Shown one piece after another: positions 54,450-63,043 of a stretch of DNA of 64,000 bases. The notes under the pieces were generated by a model. It was not told the origin of the DNA. It ran no database searches and saw nothing but the letters and a program-made list of their open reading frames with translations. Source of the DNA: Massilia sp. PDC64 (GTDB taxonomy: Bacteria; Pseudomonadota; Gammaproteobacteria; Burkholderiales; Burkholderiaceae_D); contig NZ_FMZS01000016.1 of NCBI RefSeq assembly GCF_900101265.1, positions 1 to 64,000 of the forward strand. The letters are read 5' to 3'. Each line of letters opens with the position of its first letter. Position 1 is the stretch's first letter. Made by a program: the position numbers and the translations under genes.

Positions 54450-54497
54450 GGGACAAGCGCAATAGGCCTTTCGTTATAGTGCCTATGCACGAGGCGC
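54450..54497 (+). ncRNA. Probable xanthine riboswitch (NMT1 motif)
   Basis: The leader of the purine permease gene holds a 6-bp stem ATAGGC/GCCTAT (54462-54467 and 54481-54486) whose intervening bases read CTTTCGTTATAGT. It is flanked by GGGACAAGCGC on the 5' side and GCGC further 3'. This compact RNA in front of an NCS2 permease resembles the NMT1 xanthine/uric-acid riboswitch class of proteobacteria. Downstream GC-rich segments (54494-54515) could sequester the ribosome site. Recognised by pattern and context, not by alignment. Confidence 0.6.
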
Positions 54498-54610
54498 ATG
54501 GTTCGCCGCGCGCCTTCGGCTCTAAGCTTCTCAACTCATAACGACGAGACAACCCGGCGCCGCGTCCAAGCAACGCGCGACGGAGCCAATAACATAGAGG
54601 AGCAGCCGCC

Positions 54611-55999
54611 ATGTCACAGCCTCAACTCCAGCGCGTGGAGCGCGCGGAGACTTTCACGTCCCCACCTGCCGCCAGCGGCAAAATCGACCGGTACTTCCAG
54701 ATCTCCGCACGCGGCAGCACGCAGCGGACGGAAGTGGTGGCCGGCATTACCACCTTCCTCGCGATGGTGTATTCCGTGTTCGTCGTGCCGGGCATGCTGG
54801 GCCAGGCGGGCTTCGACGTCAGCGCCGTGTTCGTGGCCGTGTGCCTGACCGCGGCCGTCGGTTCGCTGCTGATGGGATTCTGGGCACGGCTGCCGATCGC
54901 CGTCGGCTGCGCGATTTCGCTGACCGCCTTCACGGCGTTCGGCCTCGTGCTGGGCAAGGGCCTGTCGCCGGCGGTCGCGCTGGGCGCCGTGTTCCTCATG
55001 GGCGTGATCTTCACGGCGATCTCCATCACGGGCGTGCGCTCGTGGATCCTGCAGAATCTCCCGTCCGGCGTGGCGCACGGCACCGGCGTGGGCATCGGCC
55101 TGTTCCTGCTGATGATCGCGTCCAGCGAGGTCGGCCTCGTCGTCAAGAACGCGGGCGCGGGCCTGCCGGTCGCGCTGGGCCAGATCACGTCCTTCCCGGT
55201 CGTGATGAGCATCCTCGGCCTGGCCGCCATCTTCGGCCTGGAACAGCGCAAGATCCCGGGCGGCATCCTGCTCGTCGTGATCGCGATCTCCGCGCTGGGC
55301 CTCGCCTTCGATCCGAAGGTGCACTTCACGGGCATCTTCTCCTGGCCGCAGCTGAGCAGCCCCGGTCACGCGTCGCTGATCGGCGCGATGGACGTCAAGG
55401 GCGCGCTGAGCATGGCCGTGCTCCCCAGCGTGCTGGCCCTCGTGATGACCGCCGTGTTCGACGCGACCGGCACCATCCGCGCCGTCGCCGGCCAGGCCGG
55501 CCAGGTCGATGCCCGCGGCTACATCCACAACGGGGGCAAGGCCCTCACGGCCGATTCGGTCAGCTCCATCTTCTCGAGCCTCGTGGGCGGCGCACCGGCG
55601 GCGGCCTACATCGAATCCGGCGTCGGCACCGCGGCCGGCGCCCGGACCGGCCTCACCGCCGTCGTCGTCGGCCTGCTGTTCCTCGGCCTGATCTTCTTCT
55701 CGCCGCTGGCCGGCCTCGTGCCCTCGTACGCCACCGCACCGGCGCTGATGTACGTCGGCCTGCTGATGCTGAGCAGCGTGGCGCACATGAACATGGACGA
55801 CAAACTCGATGCCCTGGCCGGCCTCGTATGCGCCGTGTTCATTCTCCTGTCGTGCAACATCGTCACGGGCATCATGCTGGGCTTCTGCACCCTCGTGATC
55901 GGCCGCGTGCTGGCCGGCGAATGGCGCAAGCTGAACGTCGGCACCGTCAGCATCGCCGTCGCGCTGGCCGTGTTCTACGCGGGTGGCTGGGCCATCTGA
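54611..55999 (+). CDS. NCS2 family purine permease
   Basis: 462 residues, about 12-14 membrane helices. Family signatures of the AzgA/guanine-hypoxanthine branch: EVVAGITTFLAMVYSVFVVPGML (41-63), SGVAHGTGVGIGLFLL, FDATGTIRAVAGQAGQ, and the conserved SSLVGGAPAAAYIESGVGTAAGARTG (proton/purine site). Symport of a purine such as guanine, hypoxanthine or, given the riboswitch-like leader, xanthine. Start ATG 54611 follows AGAGGAG. It ends against the convergent SnoaL-like gene. The leader (54443-54610) is 168 bases. Confidence 0.93.
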   Translation: MSQPQLQRVERAETFTSPPAASGKIDRYFQISARGSTQRTEVVAGITTFLAMVYSVFVVPGMLGQAGFDVSAVFVAVCLTAAVGSLLMGFWARLPIAVGCAISLTAFTAFGLVLGKGLSPAVALGAVFLMGVIFTAISITGVRSWILQNLPSGVAHGTGVGIGLFLLMIASSEVGLVVKNAGAGLPVALGQITSFPVVMSILGLAAIFGLEQRKIPGGILLVVIAISALGLAFDPKVHFTGIFSWPQLSSPGHASLIGAMDVKGALSMAVLPSVLALVMTAVFDATGTIRAVAGQAGQVDARGYIHNGGKALTADSVSSIFSSLVGGAPAAAYIESGVGTAAGARTGLTAVVVGLLFLGLIFFSPLAGLVPSYATAPALMYVGLLMLSSVAHMNMDDKLDALAGLVCAVFILLSCNIVTGIMLGFCTLVIGRVLAGEWRKLNVGTVSIAVALAVFYAGGWAI

Positions 56000-56380
56000 T
56001 CAGAACATCCCGTCCCGGTTCGCCATCGGGACGGGCGCCGCCTGGGCGATGTCCCACATCTCGGCGATCCGTCCCTCCTCGAAACGCAGGATGTGGACGA
56101 TCGCCATCTCACTCCCTCCCTCTTCCGGCACCGCGCGCGAATGCACGGCCACCAGCGGGCCATCGCAGAGCGCGCGTTGCACCTCGAACACCATGTGCGG
56201 GAACCGTGCCGCATTCTCCTTCATGGCCGCCTGCAACGTGGCCGCATCGGCCGCGAAATGCGGGTTGTGGTGACGAAATCCCGGCGCCGCGTAGCGCGCG
56301 AACGCCTCGTCGACCTCGCCGCGCGCGGTCAACCGCAGGAAGTCCATTGCCGTTTCTTTCAGTGTGTTTGTGTCGGTCAT
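56000..56380 (-). CDS. SnoaL-like (NTF2 fold) protein
   Basis: 126 residues, cone-shaped NTF2 fold: TLKETAMDFLRLTARGEVDEAFARYAAPGFRHHNP, then MVFEVQRALCDGPLVAVHSR and the ending FEEGRIAEMWDIAQAAPVPM. ATG 56380 is chosen because AAGGAG lies 6 bases before it; ATG 56386 would leave no space. Similar small proteins act as polyketide cyclases or isomerases or are binding proteins. Nothing in the context fixes the role. Confidence 0.85.
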   Translation of the reverse strand: MTDTNTLKETAMDFLRLTARGEVDEAFARYAAPGFRHHNPHFAADAATLQAAMKENAARFPHMVFEVQRALCDGPLVAVHSRAVPEEGGSEMAIVHILRFEEGRIAEMWDIAQAAPVPMANRDGMF

Positions 56381-56471
56381 CTCCATCTCCTTGTCCGGCT
56401 CAACCGTATCGTACGCCGCATCTTTACGAAATTGTGTAATCTAAGTGACAACTACTTACTAGGAGAACATC

Positions 56472-56879
56472 ATGAAAGCCACCACCATTTCGAGCATCAT
56501 GCTTGCTGTCGCCGTGCTTGTCACGGGTTGCCACAAAGCAGAGGACAAGAACGGCATGGGTCCGGCCCAGTCGGCGGGCAAGGCCATCGACGACGCGGGC
56601 GCCAAGGCCGCCGCCGAGTCCAAGGAAGCCGCCGCCAACGCCAACGCCGCTGCCCAGCAGGCCGGCGAGAACGCGAAGGAAGCCGCCCACGAGGCCAACG
56701 AGAACGCCAAGGCGGCCGCCGACCGCGCCGGCGACAAGATGCAGCAGGCCGGCGCCGAAGTCCGCCAGGAATCGAAAGAAGCCGCGCAGAACGTGAAGGA
56801 AGGCGCGAAGGACGCGACGGCCGCCACGGGCCGCGGCCTGGAGCGCGCGGGCGAGAAGCTGCAGCAGGCCGGCAAGTAA
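56472..56879 (+). CDS. Lipoprotein with helical Ala/Lys-rich repeats
   Basis: 135 residues. Lipobox VLVTGC (Cys 20) after a short signal. The rest is a long amphipathic helix of about 11-residue repeats rich in Ala, Glu, Lys and Gln (AAAESKEAAANANAAAQQAGENAKEAAHEANENAKAAADRAGDKMQQAG and similar), like LEA or apolipoprotein-type proteins. AGGAG lies 6 bases before ATG 56472. Likely a periplasm-facing envelope protein with stress or membrane-binding role. Confidence 0.8.
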   Translation: MKATTISSIMLAVAVLVTGCHKAEDKNGMGPAQSAGKAIDDAGAKAAAESKEAAANANAAAQQAGENAKEAAHEANENAKAAADRAGDKMQQAGAEVRQESKEAAQNVKEGAKDATAATGRGLERAGEKLQQAGK

Positions 56880-56938
56880 GCTGCCGTACCTAAGCAGCCG
56901 TACCCCGGGGTCGCCGCGGGAGTGTGTATACTTGCTGG

Positions 56939-57757
56939 ATGCGTATCCAGCTCTTCTCCGACCTCCATCTTGAACGCGACCCCGGGTTCCAGCCGACCAT
57001 CTTCCCCGACACGGACGTCGTCGTCCTCGCCGGCGACATCGGCTCGTACCAGGCCCGCTCGCGCCTGGACACCGACGACTTCGGCCTCGGGCGCTTCGCC
57101 CCGGCCACGACGGGTGCCGCCGCACGCGTCCTGTACGTGCCCGGCAACCACGAATTCGACGGCCTCGATTTCGACGCCACGCAGGCGCGCCTGCGCGCGA
57201 CGTGCGCGGCGCTCGACATCACGTGGCTCGACCGCGAGATCGTCACGCTGGGCGACGTCCGCTTCATCGGCACCACCCTGTGGGCCGACTTCGATGCACT
57301 CGCCGTTTCCGAAGCGGACATCGGGCGCCAGCTCAAGCAGCGCGAAAAGGCGTTCCGCGCCGCGAATTACTACCTGAGCGGGAACACGACGCTCGTGGAC
57401 GGCGTGCCGCTGCTCGCGGAGGGCCAGCGCCAGCTGTCCTTCGCGTGCCAGGCGTGGCTGCGCGACGCGCTGGCGACGCCGTTCGACGGCACCACGATCG
57501 CCGTCACGCACTACGCCCCGACCCTGCGCAGCGCCGACCCGCGCTACGGCATCACGCCCGGCACGGCGGGCTTCTGCAACGCGCTTGACGACCTGCTGCC
57601 GTTCGCGGACGTGTGGATGCACGGCCACCTGCATTGCGCCAACGACTACGTCGTCGAAGGCACGGGCTGGCGCTGCCGCGTGGTCGCGAATCCGCTCGGG
57701 TATGCGAACAAGGGCGAGCAGGCGGCGTTCCGGGAAGATCTCGTGATCGAGGTCTGA
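56939..57757 (+). CDS. Metallophosphoesterase
   Basis: 272 residues, cytoplasmic calcineurin-like phosphoesterase. Metal motifs in order: LFSDLHLE (D-x-H, 5-12), VVLAGDIGS (GD), VPGNHEFDG (GNH), AVTHYAP (H), MHGHLHC (GHxH). ATG 56939 begins exactly at MRIQLFSD; a longer frame adds only five residues. Substrates in the family range from nucleotides to phosphoproteins. No neighbour suggests which. It converges with the GH105 gene, one base apart. Confidence 0.9.
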   Translation: MRIQLFSDLHLERDPGFQPTIFPDTDVVVLAGDIGSYQARSRLDTDDFGLGRFAPATTGAAARVLYVPGNHEFDGLDFDATQARLRATCAALDITWLDREIVTLGDVRFIGTTLWADFDALAVSEADIGRQLKQREKAFRAANYYLSGNTTLVDGVPLLAEGQRQLSFACQAWLRDALATPFDGTTIAVTHYAPTLRSADPRYGITPGTAGFCNALDDLLPFADVWMHGHLHCANDYVVEGTGWRCRVVANPLGYANKGEQAAFREDLVIEV

Positions 57758-57758
57758 C

Positions 57759-59168
57759 CTACTCGCGCACGCCCTGGTACATCAATCCGCTGTCGTTCAA
57801 CCCGAATTTGAACTTGCGGTTCATCGCGATGATCTCCGCGCCCGCCAGCAAGGTCGGCCCGTAGCCGTGCGCCGCCTTCACGCTGGTCGGCCGGTAGGCG
57901 TAGAACGCGGGATCGAACGCCATGCCCGTACCCACGCAGATGCCTTCGATCTGTCCGTTCGGCTGCACCTTGCTGGCGACGGCGTTCCACGCGAGGTTCG
58001 CCATCGGCCCGTAGGCCTGCGCGTCGACATAGCCCCGGTTGACGGCGCGCGCGATGGCGTACGCGTAGATCGCCGTGGCGGACGTTTCCTGGTACGTGTC
58101 GTTGCGGTCGATGAGCTGGTGCCAGAAGCCGTCCTTCGTCTGGTAGCTGGCGAGGCCCTTGACGTGGGCGCGCAGCTGGTCGAGCACGGCCCTGTAATCC
58201 TTGTGCGTCTTCGGCAGCACTTCCAGCACTTCGACCATGGACATCACCGCCCAGCCGTTCGCGCGCGCCCAGTGCATCTCGGGATGGTCACGCAAGCCTT
58301 CCACATAGCCGTGCATGTAGATACCGAGGCGGGGATTGAACATGCGTTTCGAGAACTGCAGCACCTGGCGCGCCGCGTCGTCGTAGTGGCGCGCATCGCC
58401 CGTCGCCTTGCCGAGGTATGCGATCGTGGGCACGCCCATGAACATGTCGTCCAGCCACAGCGTGTCCGGCAGCGGACGCATTTTCGCGCCGCCGCGGCCG
58501 TCCGGACCGCCCCGCGCCAGCGTGCCGTCCTTCAGCCGGTATTCCTTCTTCGTGACGAAGTCGCCGCAGATGGGGATCATCTGGGAATAATCGACCGGCG
58601 ACCCTTCCAGCTTCGCCTTCAGGAAGCTCTGGCACAGGGCGCCGGCATCGTCCAGCGCGTGCGGGTTGAGGAAGCTCTTGATGGGCGCCGCCGCATGCTC
58701 GCGGTCCGCCTGCACGACCGGGAGATAGGTCTTCGTCAGCCGGGCCAGCAACGCGTGGCGCTTGAGCGCGTACTCCGTGTAGCGGCGGTCGCCCGTGGCG
58801 GCGCCCGCGGCGAGCATGCCCGTGTAGGTCACGCCCCATTCATAGCTCGTCAGGCGGAAGTCGCCCGGCTTCAGCACGGCGTTCGGGTCCGGCTTCGTCA
58901 GGTCGGCGATGGGCACGCCGGTGCGCTGGTCAATCACCTCGGCCGGCGTCACCTTGTCCAGGTAATCGAACACACGGTCCAGCACGGCCTTGACCTCGGC
59001 CGCGTCCATCGCGCGGTAAGGCGTCGGGTAATGCACGTCCAGCGCGTGCAGCATGGCGTCGGCCGCGGCCGGACCTTTTTCCTGCGGCGCCGGCGCCTGC
59101 TGGGCGGACGCGGCCAGCGCGCAAGCGGCCAGCACCAGCGCCGCGCACGGCTTCAAACGGTTCTTCAA
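57759..59168 (-). CDS. Unsaturated rhamnogalacturonyl hydrolase, GH105
   Basis: 469 residues with Sec signal (ALVLAACALAASAQQ, cleavage near 22). The alpha/alpha-barrel family marks are seen: TLWLDDMFMGVPTIAYLGK (catalytic Asp region), HPEMHWARANGWAVMSMVEVLEVLP, and GFWHQLIDRNDTYQETSATAIYAYAIARAVNRG. It removes the unsaturated galacturonyl residue left by lyases, yielding rhamnose and a keto-acid sugar. The gene is 12 bases after the DUF6250-like gene on the same strand. Confidence 0.92.
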   Translation of the reverse strand: MKNRLKPCAALVLAACALAASAQQAPAPQEKGPAAADAMLHALDVHYPTPYRAMDAAEVKAVLDRVFDYLDKVTPAEVIDQRTGVPIADLTKPDPNAVLKPGDFRLTSYEWGVTYTGMLAAGAATGDRRYTEYALKRHALLARLTKTYLPVVQADREHAAAPIKSFLNPHALDDAGALCQSFLKAKLEGSPVDYSQMIPICGDFVTKKEYRLKDGTLARGGPDGRGGAKMRPLPDTLWLDDMFMGVPTIAYLGKATGDARHYDDAARQVLQFSKRMFNPRLGIYMHGYVEGLRDHPEMHWARANGWAVMSMVEVLEVLPKTHKDYRAVLDQLRAHVKGLASYQTKDGFWHQLIDRNDTYQETSATAIYAYAIARAVNRGYVDAQAYGPMANLAWNAVASKVQPNGQIEGICVGTGMAFDPAFYAYRPTSVKAAHGYGPTLLAGAEIIAMNRKFKFGLNDSGLMYQGVRE

Positions 59169-59180
59169 GCAAGTCTCCTG

Positions 59181-59876
59181 TCAGTCGAGTCGTTGTATTT
59201 TCAAATCGTCCACCGTCTGGCGCGACCACGTGGTGCGCAGACCGAACCAGCCGTTCGTGAGCGGATGCGGATCGCGGTACGTGAACCACGTGTTGCCGTC
59301 CACGCGCACGCGCGTGCAGCCTTCGTAGACCGCGATCTCGATGCGGTAGTCGCGGTTCGGCTCCAGCAGGTGCGCACTGTCGGTGTATTCGTTGACGAGT
59401 TCCCGGATGCCGTTGCCGTAGCGGCGCAGCCGCGTCGTCGTGTTGCGATTGCCGCCGATGCCCGCGTAGTACATCGTCAGGTCGTCGTAGTCTTCGAACT
59501 TGCCGCTGCGCGTGAACAGGTTGGCGCGCTTCGGGTCGCGCGCCATCCAGAACACGTTCAGGTCGGACAGCCGGTCGTTCTTGCCGCCCTCGACGATCAC
59601 GCGGCGCGTGAAGCTGATCTGCACGTTGCCGGCCAGCGGACGGTCCAGCCACACTGTCGCGCCGCCGTCGACGTCCATCACGAGCCGCCCGTCGCGGTTC
59701 TCGACGACGTTGCCCGGCTTGCGCGCATACTCGGCCACGTAGCCCGCCAGCGGGCCGCTGAAATCGTCCTGGAACAGCACGGCACCGGGCCGGCCCCATG
59801 TCGTGCATTCGGCCTGCGCAGAAGCGGCCAACGGCGAAGCGGCCAGCGTCAACAGGAGGACAGGCGCGAACCTCAT
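59181..59876 (-). CDS. DUF6250-like carbohydrate-associated secreted protein
   Basis: 231 residues with Sec signal (PVLLLTLAASPLAASAQA, cleavage near 21). The body is a beta-sandwich: LFQDDFSGPLAGYVAEYARKPGNVVENRDGRLVMDVDGGATVWL, YYAGIGGNRNTTTRLRRYGNG, and WFGLRTTWSRQTVDDLKI, the pattern of DUF6250, a group often found in plant cell-wall degradation loci. ATG 59876 overlaps the stop of the CE12 gene in an ATGA, so they are coupled. Likely a polysaccharide-binding or lyase-like protein; activity unknown. Confidence 0.8.
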   Translation of the reverse strand: MRFAPVLLLTLAASPLAASAQAECTTWGRPGAVLFQDDFSGPLAGYVAEYARKPGNVVENRDGRLVMDVDGGATVWLDRPLAGNVQISFTRRVIVEGGKNDRLSDLNVFWMARDPKRANLFTRSGKFEDYDDLTMYYAGIGGNRNTTTRLRRYGNGIRELVNEYTDSAHLLEPNRDYRIEIAVYEGCTRVRVDGNTWFTYRDPHPLTNGWFGLRTTWSRQTVDDLKIQRLD

Positions 59877-61555
59877 TGCGCGGCCAGCGCCCGGTCGGCG
59901 AAGTACGGGCCCAGCGGATTGCCCGGCAGCGCCTTCAGGCCGGCCACGACGCGCTCCGCGTTGAACTCGGCGCCCGCCGCATTCGTGTGCGTGCGCGCGT
60001 CGGCGAACAGCGTGTTCACCTTGTCCGCGCCGATCCGCCGGTAGCCGTCCGCCACGAGCAGGGTCAGGTCCATGAACAGCGCGCCGTTGGCCTCGGCCAC
60101 CTGGCGGTCCCAGTCCGCGAACGTCGCGAAGTCGCGGCCTTCCTGCCACCGGTCGCGGTGCGGCACGGGCGAGACAAGGACGACGGTGGCGCCCTTCGCC
60201 TTCGCGTCCGCGACGTAGCGCGCCATGTACCAGCCGAAGCTGTGCACCTGTTCCTTCGTGCCGTCCGGACGCGTGTCTTCCACCGTTTCCGGACCGGTGC
60301 CCGGCGCCGACGCGCGGTTCTTCATCGCGGGGTCGCCGATACGGCCCCCGTCGTTGTGGCCGAACTGGATGAGGACGACGTCGCCGCGCTTCAACTGGTC
60401 GCGCACCTTGTCCCAGCGCCCTTCCGTGAAATACGTGCGGCTGCTGCGGCCGCCGATGGCGGCGTTCACCACGTTAATCTTGCGTAAGTCGAAGTACGGG
60501 GCGATGCGCTCGCCCCAGCCGATGGCACCGTTCACGCCGCCGCTCTTCACGGTCGAATCGCCGACGAGGTACAAGGTCGGGAGTGTCGCATCGCGCGGCG
60601 CCTCGTCGTGCACGCTGCGCGCTTCGACGACGGGACGGTCGTCCTCGCGCACCGGCGGCTGCAGGTCGACCGGCGCCCGGGCCTTGAGCCATGCGGCGAT
60701 GCGCGGATCGCCCAGCGCCTTCAGGCCTTCCGCGGCCACCTGCGCATTCAGCACGGCGCCGGCCCAGTTGGTGTGCGTATGCTCGTCCGGCGTCGACTGC
60801 GGGAACAGCTGGACCACAGCGTCATGCCCCAGCGCGTCGTAGCGGCGCGCGATGCCTTCGTTCAGGTCGATGAAGCCCACGCCTTCGGCCTTGGCGACGG
60901 CCGCGGCCCAGCCGCCGTACGTGTCGCGGTCGCGCTTCGCGTGACCCGCCGCATCCCACTGTTTATGCGGGATCGGCGAGCAGATGACGGGCGTGGCGCC
61001 CTTCGCGCGGATGTCGGCCACGTATTTGCGGAGGTACCAGCCGTACGTGTGCACCGTCTCGTGCTGGTGCGTGAGGAGGTTGTCGATCTCCTCCGTCTCG
61101 TCGCCGGTCCCGCGCAGGGTGCCGCGCGCGCGGCTCGTATCGTTGACGGCACTGGCGTCGTTGTGACCGAACTGCATGACGACGATGTCGCCCCGCTTGA
61201 CGAGGGCCAGCGTGCGCTCCCAGTGGCCGCTCGTGATGTAGGTCCGGCTGGACAGGCCGCCGACGGCGCGGTTGACGACGTTGACCTTCGCCGGATCGAA
61301 CCACGCTGCGACGGGATTGCCCCATCCCCACTGGCCGGCGGCGCCCTTGCCCTGGCCGTCGTCGCGGCCGTTGCGCACCGTCGAATCGCCGATCAGGATC
61401 AGCGAAGGCAGCGCGGGATTCGCGGGCTCCGGCAAGGTGACCTGGGCACGGGCCGGGTCGGTATTGACGGCGGCGGGCAGCGGCTGGGCATGGACGCCGG
61501 CGATGGTCAACACGATCAGCGCAGCGGTGCGGAGCAAGGTGGAAAGCAGCGGCAT
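59873..61555 (-). CDS. Double-domain rhamnogalacturonan acetylesterase (CE12-CE12)
   Basis: 560 residues with signal near the start (LLRTAALIVLTIAGVHA, cleavage near 23). Two complete SGNH domains lie in tandem. First, S58 in LIGDSTVRNG, MQFGHNDAS and DEHTHTN (H261). Second, S334 in LVGDSTVKSG, IQFGHNDGG and DARTHTN near 520. Both keep Ser, Gly, Asn and His. CE12 enzymes deacetylate rhamnogalacturonan. The linker at about 295-322 is acidic/proline-rich. The gene starts the unit of three (esterase, DUF6250-like, GH105). The duplication within one chain is uncommon. Confidence 0.88.
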   Translation of the reverse strand: MPLLSTLLRTAALIVLTIAGVHAQPLPAAVNTDPARAQVTLPEPANPALPSLILIGDSTVRNGRDDGQGKGAAGQWGWGNPVAAWFDPAKVNVVNRAVGGLSSRTYITSGHWERTLALVKRGDIVVMQFGHNDASAVNDTSRARGTLRGTGDETEEIDNLLTHQHETVHTYGWYLRKYVADIRAKGATPVICSPIPHKQWDAAGHAKRDRDTYGGWAAAVAKAEGVGFIDLNEGIARRYDALGHDAVVQLFPQSTPDEHTHTNWAGAVLNAQVAAEGLKALGDPRIAAWLKARAPVDLQPPVREDDRPVVEARSVHDEAPRDATLPTLYLVGDSTVKSGGVNGAIGWGERIAPYFDLRKINVVNAAIGGRSSRTYFTEGRWDKVRDQLKRGDVVLIQFGHNDGGRIGDPAMKNRASAPGTGPETVEDTRPDGTKEQVHSFGWYMARYVADAKAKGATVVLVSPVPHRDRWQEGRDFATFADWDRQVAEANGALFMDLTLLVADGYRRIGADKVNTLFADARTHTNAAGAEFNAERVVAGLKALPGNPLGPYFADRALAAQ

Positions 61556-61709
61556 GGCGGTATCCCCGTTCGTTATTCTGTTCTGCGTTGCATTCTATGC
61601 TCGCGCCGTCCGCCGTCAAAACGGGGCCGGCCAAAGAATCAGGAAAATGATCGGTTATGCGCGGCTGCCGCTGCAACAATGCTCGGATTCTTACAACAAG
61701 GAGACCGCC

Positions 61710-63038
61710 ATGCGCATTCCGATCGTATTCACATTGTGCTGCACATTGCTCGCTGCCGTCGACGCGGGCGCCGCCATCGGCCAACGCTTCCCGTCCGAAC
61801 GCAGGGAAGTCGTCGATCCCGTCACCGGCACCCGCCTGACCTTCCTCACCAGCCGCCCGCACGGCGATTCGAAGATCTACCAGACGCACCCGCAGTGGAC
61901 GGCGGACGGCCAGTGGCTGATCTTCCGGTCCCGCCTGGCCGGCAACGAGGCGATGGCCGTCAACGAAAAGACGGGCGACATCGTCCAGGTCACGGAAGGC
62001 GGCTACGAGGGCATGCTGAACGCGGCCCGCAAGTCGATGAAGCTGTATTTCCTGCGCCGCGCGGGCGACGACAGGCAGGTGGTCGAAGTCGACCTCGCGC
62101 GCGTGCTCGCGGACAGCGCGGCCGGGCGCATGCGCGACGCGGCAAGCTACCAGCGCGTGGCCGCGACGCTCCCCGCATCCATGGAAGCCTATGGCGACAC
62201 GGCGCTGGACGCCGACGAGGAATGGTTGTACGTACGCGTCGGCCCGCACGAGGCGGCGCGCCACCTCGCGCCGGGCACGAAGCTGGAACCCGCGTTCGGC
62301 CCGCGCAGGATGGGCGCGGGTCCGGCCGGCATCGCGCGCGTGAACGTGCGCACGGGCGAAGTGCGCCACGTCGTGTCGGTGCCGTTCCAGGTGGGCCACA
62401 TCCAGGCGAATCTGTGGAACCCGGGCGAGATCGTGTTCTGCTGGGAGACCGGCGGCAAGTCGCCCCAGCGCACGTGGACCGTACACGCCGACGGCAGCGG
62501 CCTGCGTCCCCTGTACCCGGAAGCGCCGTACGAATGGGTGACGCACGAGGCAGTGATCGGCAGGGACGAAGTGGCCCTCGCCATCATGGGGCACCGCGCG
62601 ATTCCCGGCGCGGCGGCCGCCGTGGACGGTCCGGCCACGGACGTCGGCGGCGCGAACCCCGGCCAGGACGACGGCTGGGGCCAGACGGGCACGCGCGAAA
62701 AGCCGAGCGGCCTCGCCATCGTCAACCTGCGTACGCGCCAGATGCAGATCGTCGGGCAGACGCCGTCCGGCAGCGGCTTCTGGCATGTGCACGGGTCCAG
62801 CGACGGCCGCTTCGCCGTCGGCGACGATTTCAGCCGCAGCCTGTACCTCATCGACCGCGCCACGCACGAGATGAGGCTGCTGACGACGGGCCACAAGACG
62901 ACGGCCGCCGACCACCCTCACCCCACGTTCAGCCCGGACGGCACGCGCATCGAGATCCAGTCCGCGATGCTGTCCGCCGACGGCCGCACGCTGAATATCT
63001 GCATCGTGCCGGTGCCGGAAGCATGGCTGAAGCGCTAG
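61710..63038 (+). CDS. Oligogalacturonide lyase-like protein, PL22
   Basis: 442 residues with Sec signal (PIVFTLCCTLLAAVDAGAA, cleavage near 22). Seven-bladed propeller of the PL22 kind: IYQTHPQWTADGQWLIFRS, then GFWHVHGSSDGRFAVGDDFSRSLYLID and TTAADHPHPTFSPDGTRIEIQS, with the HPHP motif and paired His of the metal site seen in oligogalacturonide lyases. These cut unsaturated digalacturonate to keto-sugar monomers. Here a signal peptide suggests periplasmic action, unlike the cytoplasmic Ogl of Erwinia. AAGGAG is 5 bases before ATG 61710. It is divergent from the CE12 double gene. Confidence 0.85.
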   Translation: MRIPIVFTLCCTLLAAVDAGAAIGQRFPSERREVVDPVTGTRLTFLTSRPHGDSKIYQTHPQWTADGQWLIFRSRLAGNEAMAVNEKTGDIVQVTEGGYEGMLNAARKSMKLYFLRRAGDDRQVVEVDLARVLADSAAGRMRDAASYQRVAATLPASMEAYGDTALDADEEWLYVRVGPHEAARHLAPGTKLEPAFGPRRMGAGPAGIARVNVRTGEVRHVVSVPFQVGHIQANLWNPGEIVFCWETGGKSPQRTWTVHADGSGLRPLYPEAPYEWVTHEAVIGRDEVALAIMGHRAIPGAAAAVDGPATDVGGANPGQDDGWGQTGTREKPSGLAIVNLRTRQMQIVGQTPSGSGFWHVHGSSDGRFAVGDDFSRSLYLIDRATHEMRLLTTGHKTTAADHPHPTFSPDGTRIEIQSAMLSADGRTLNICIVPVPEAWLKR

Positions 63039-63043
63039 GCGTG

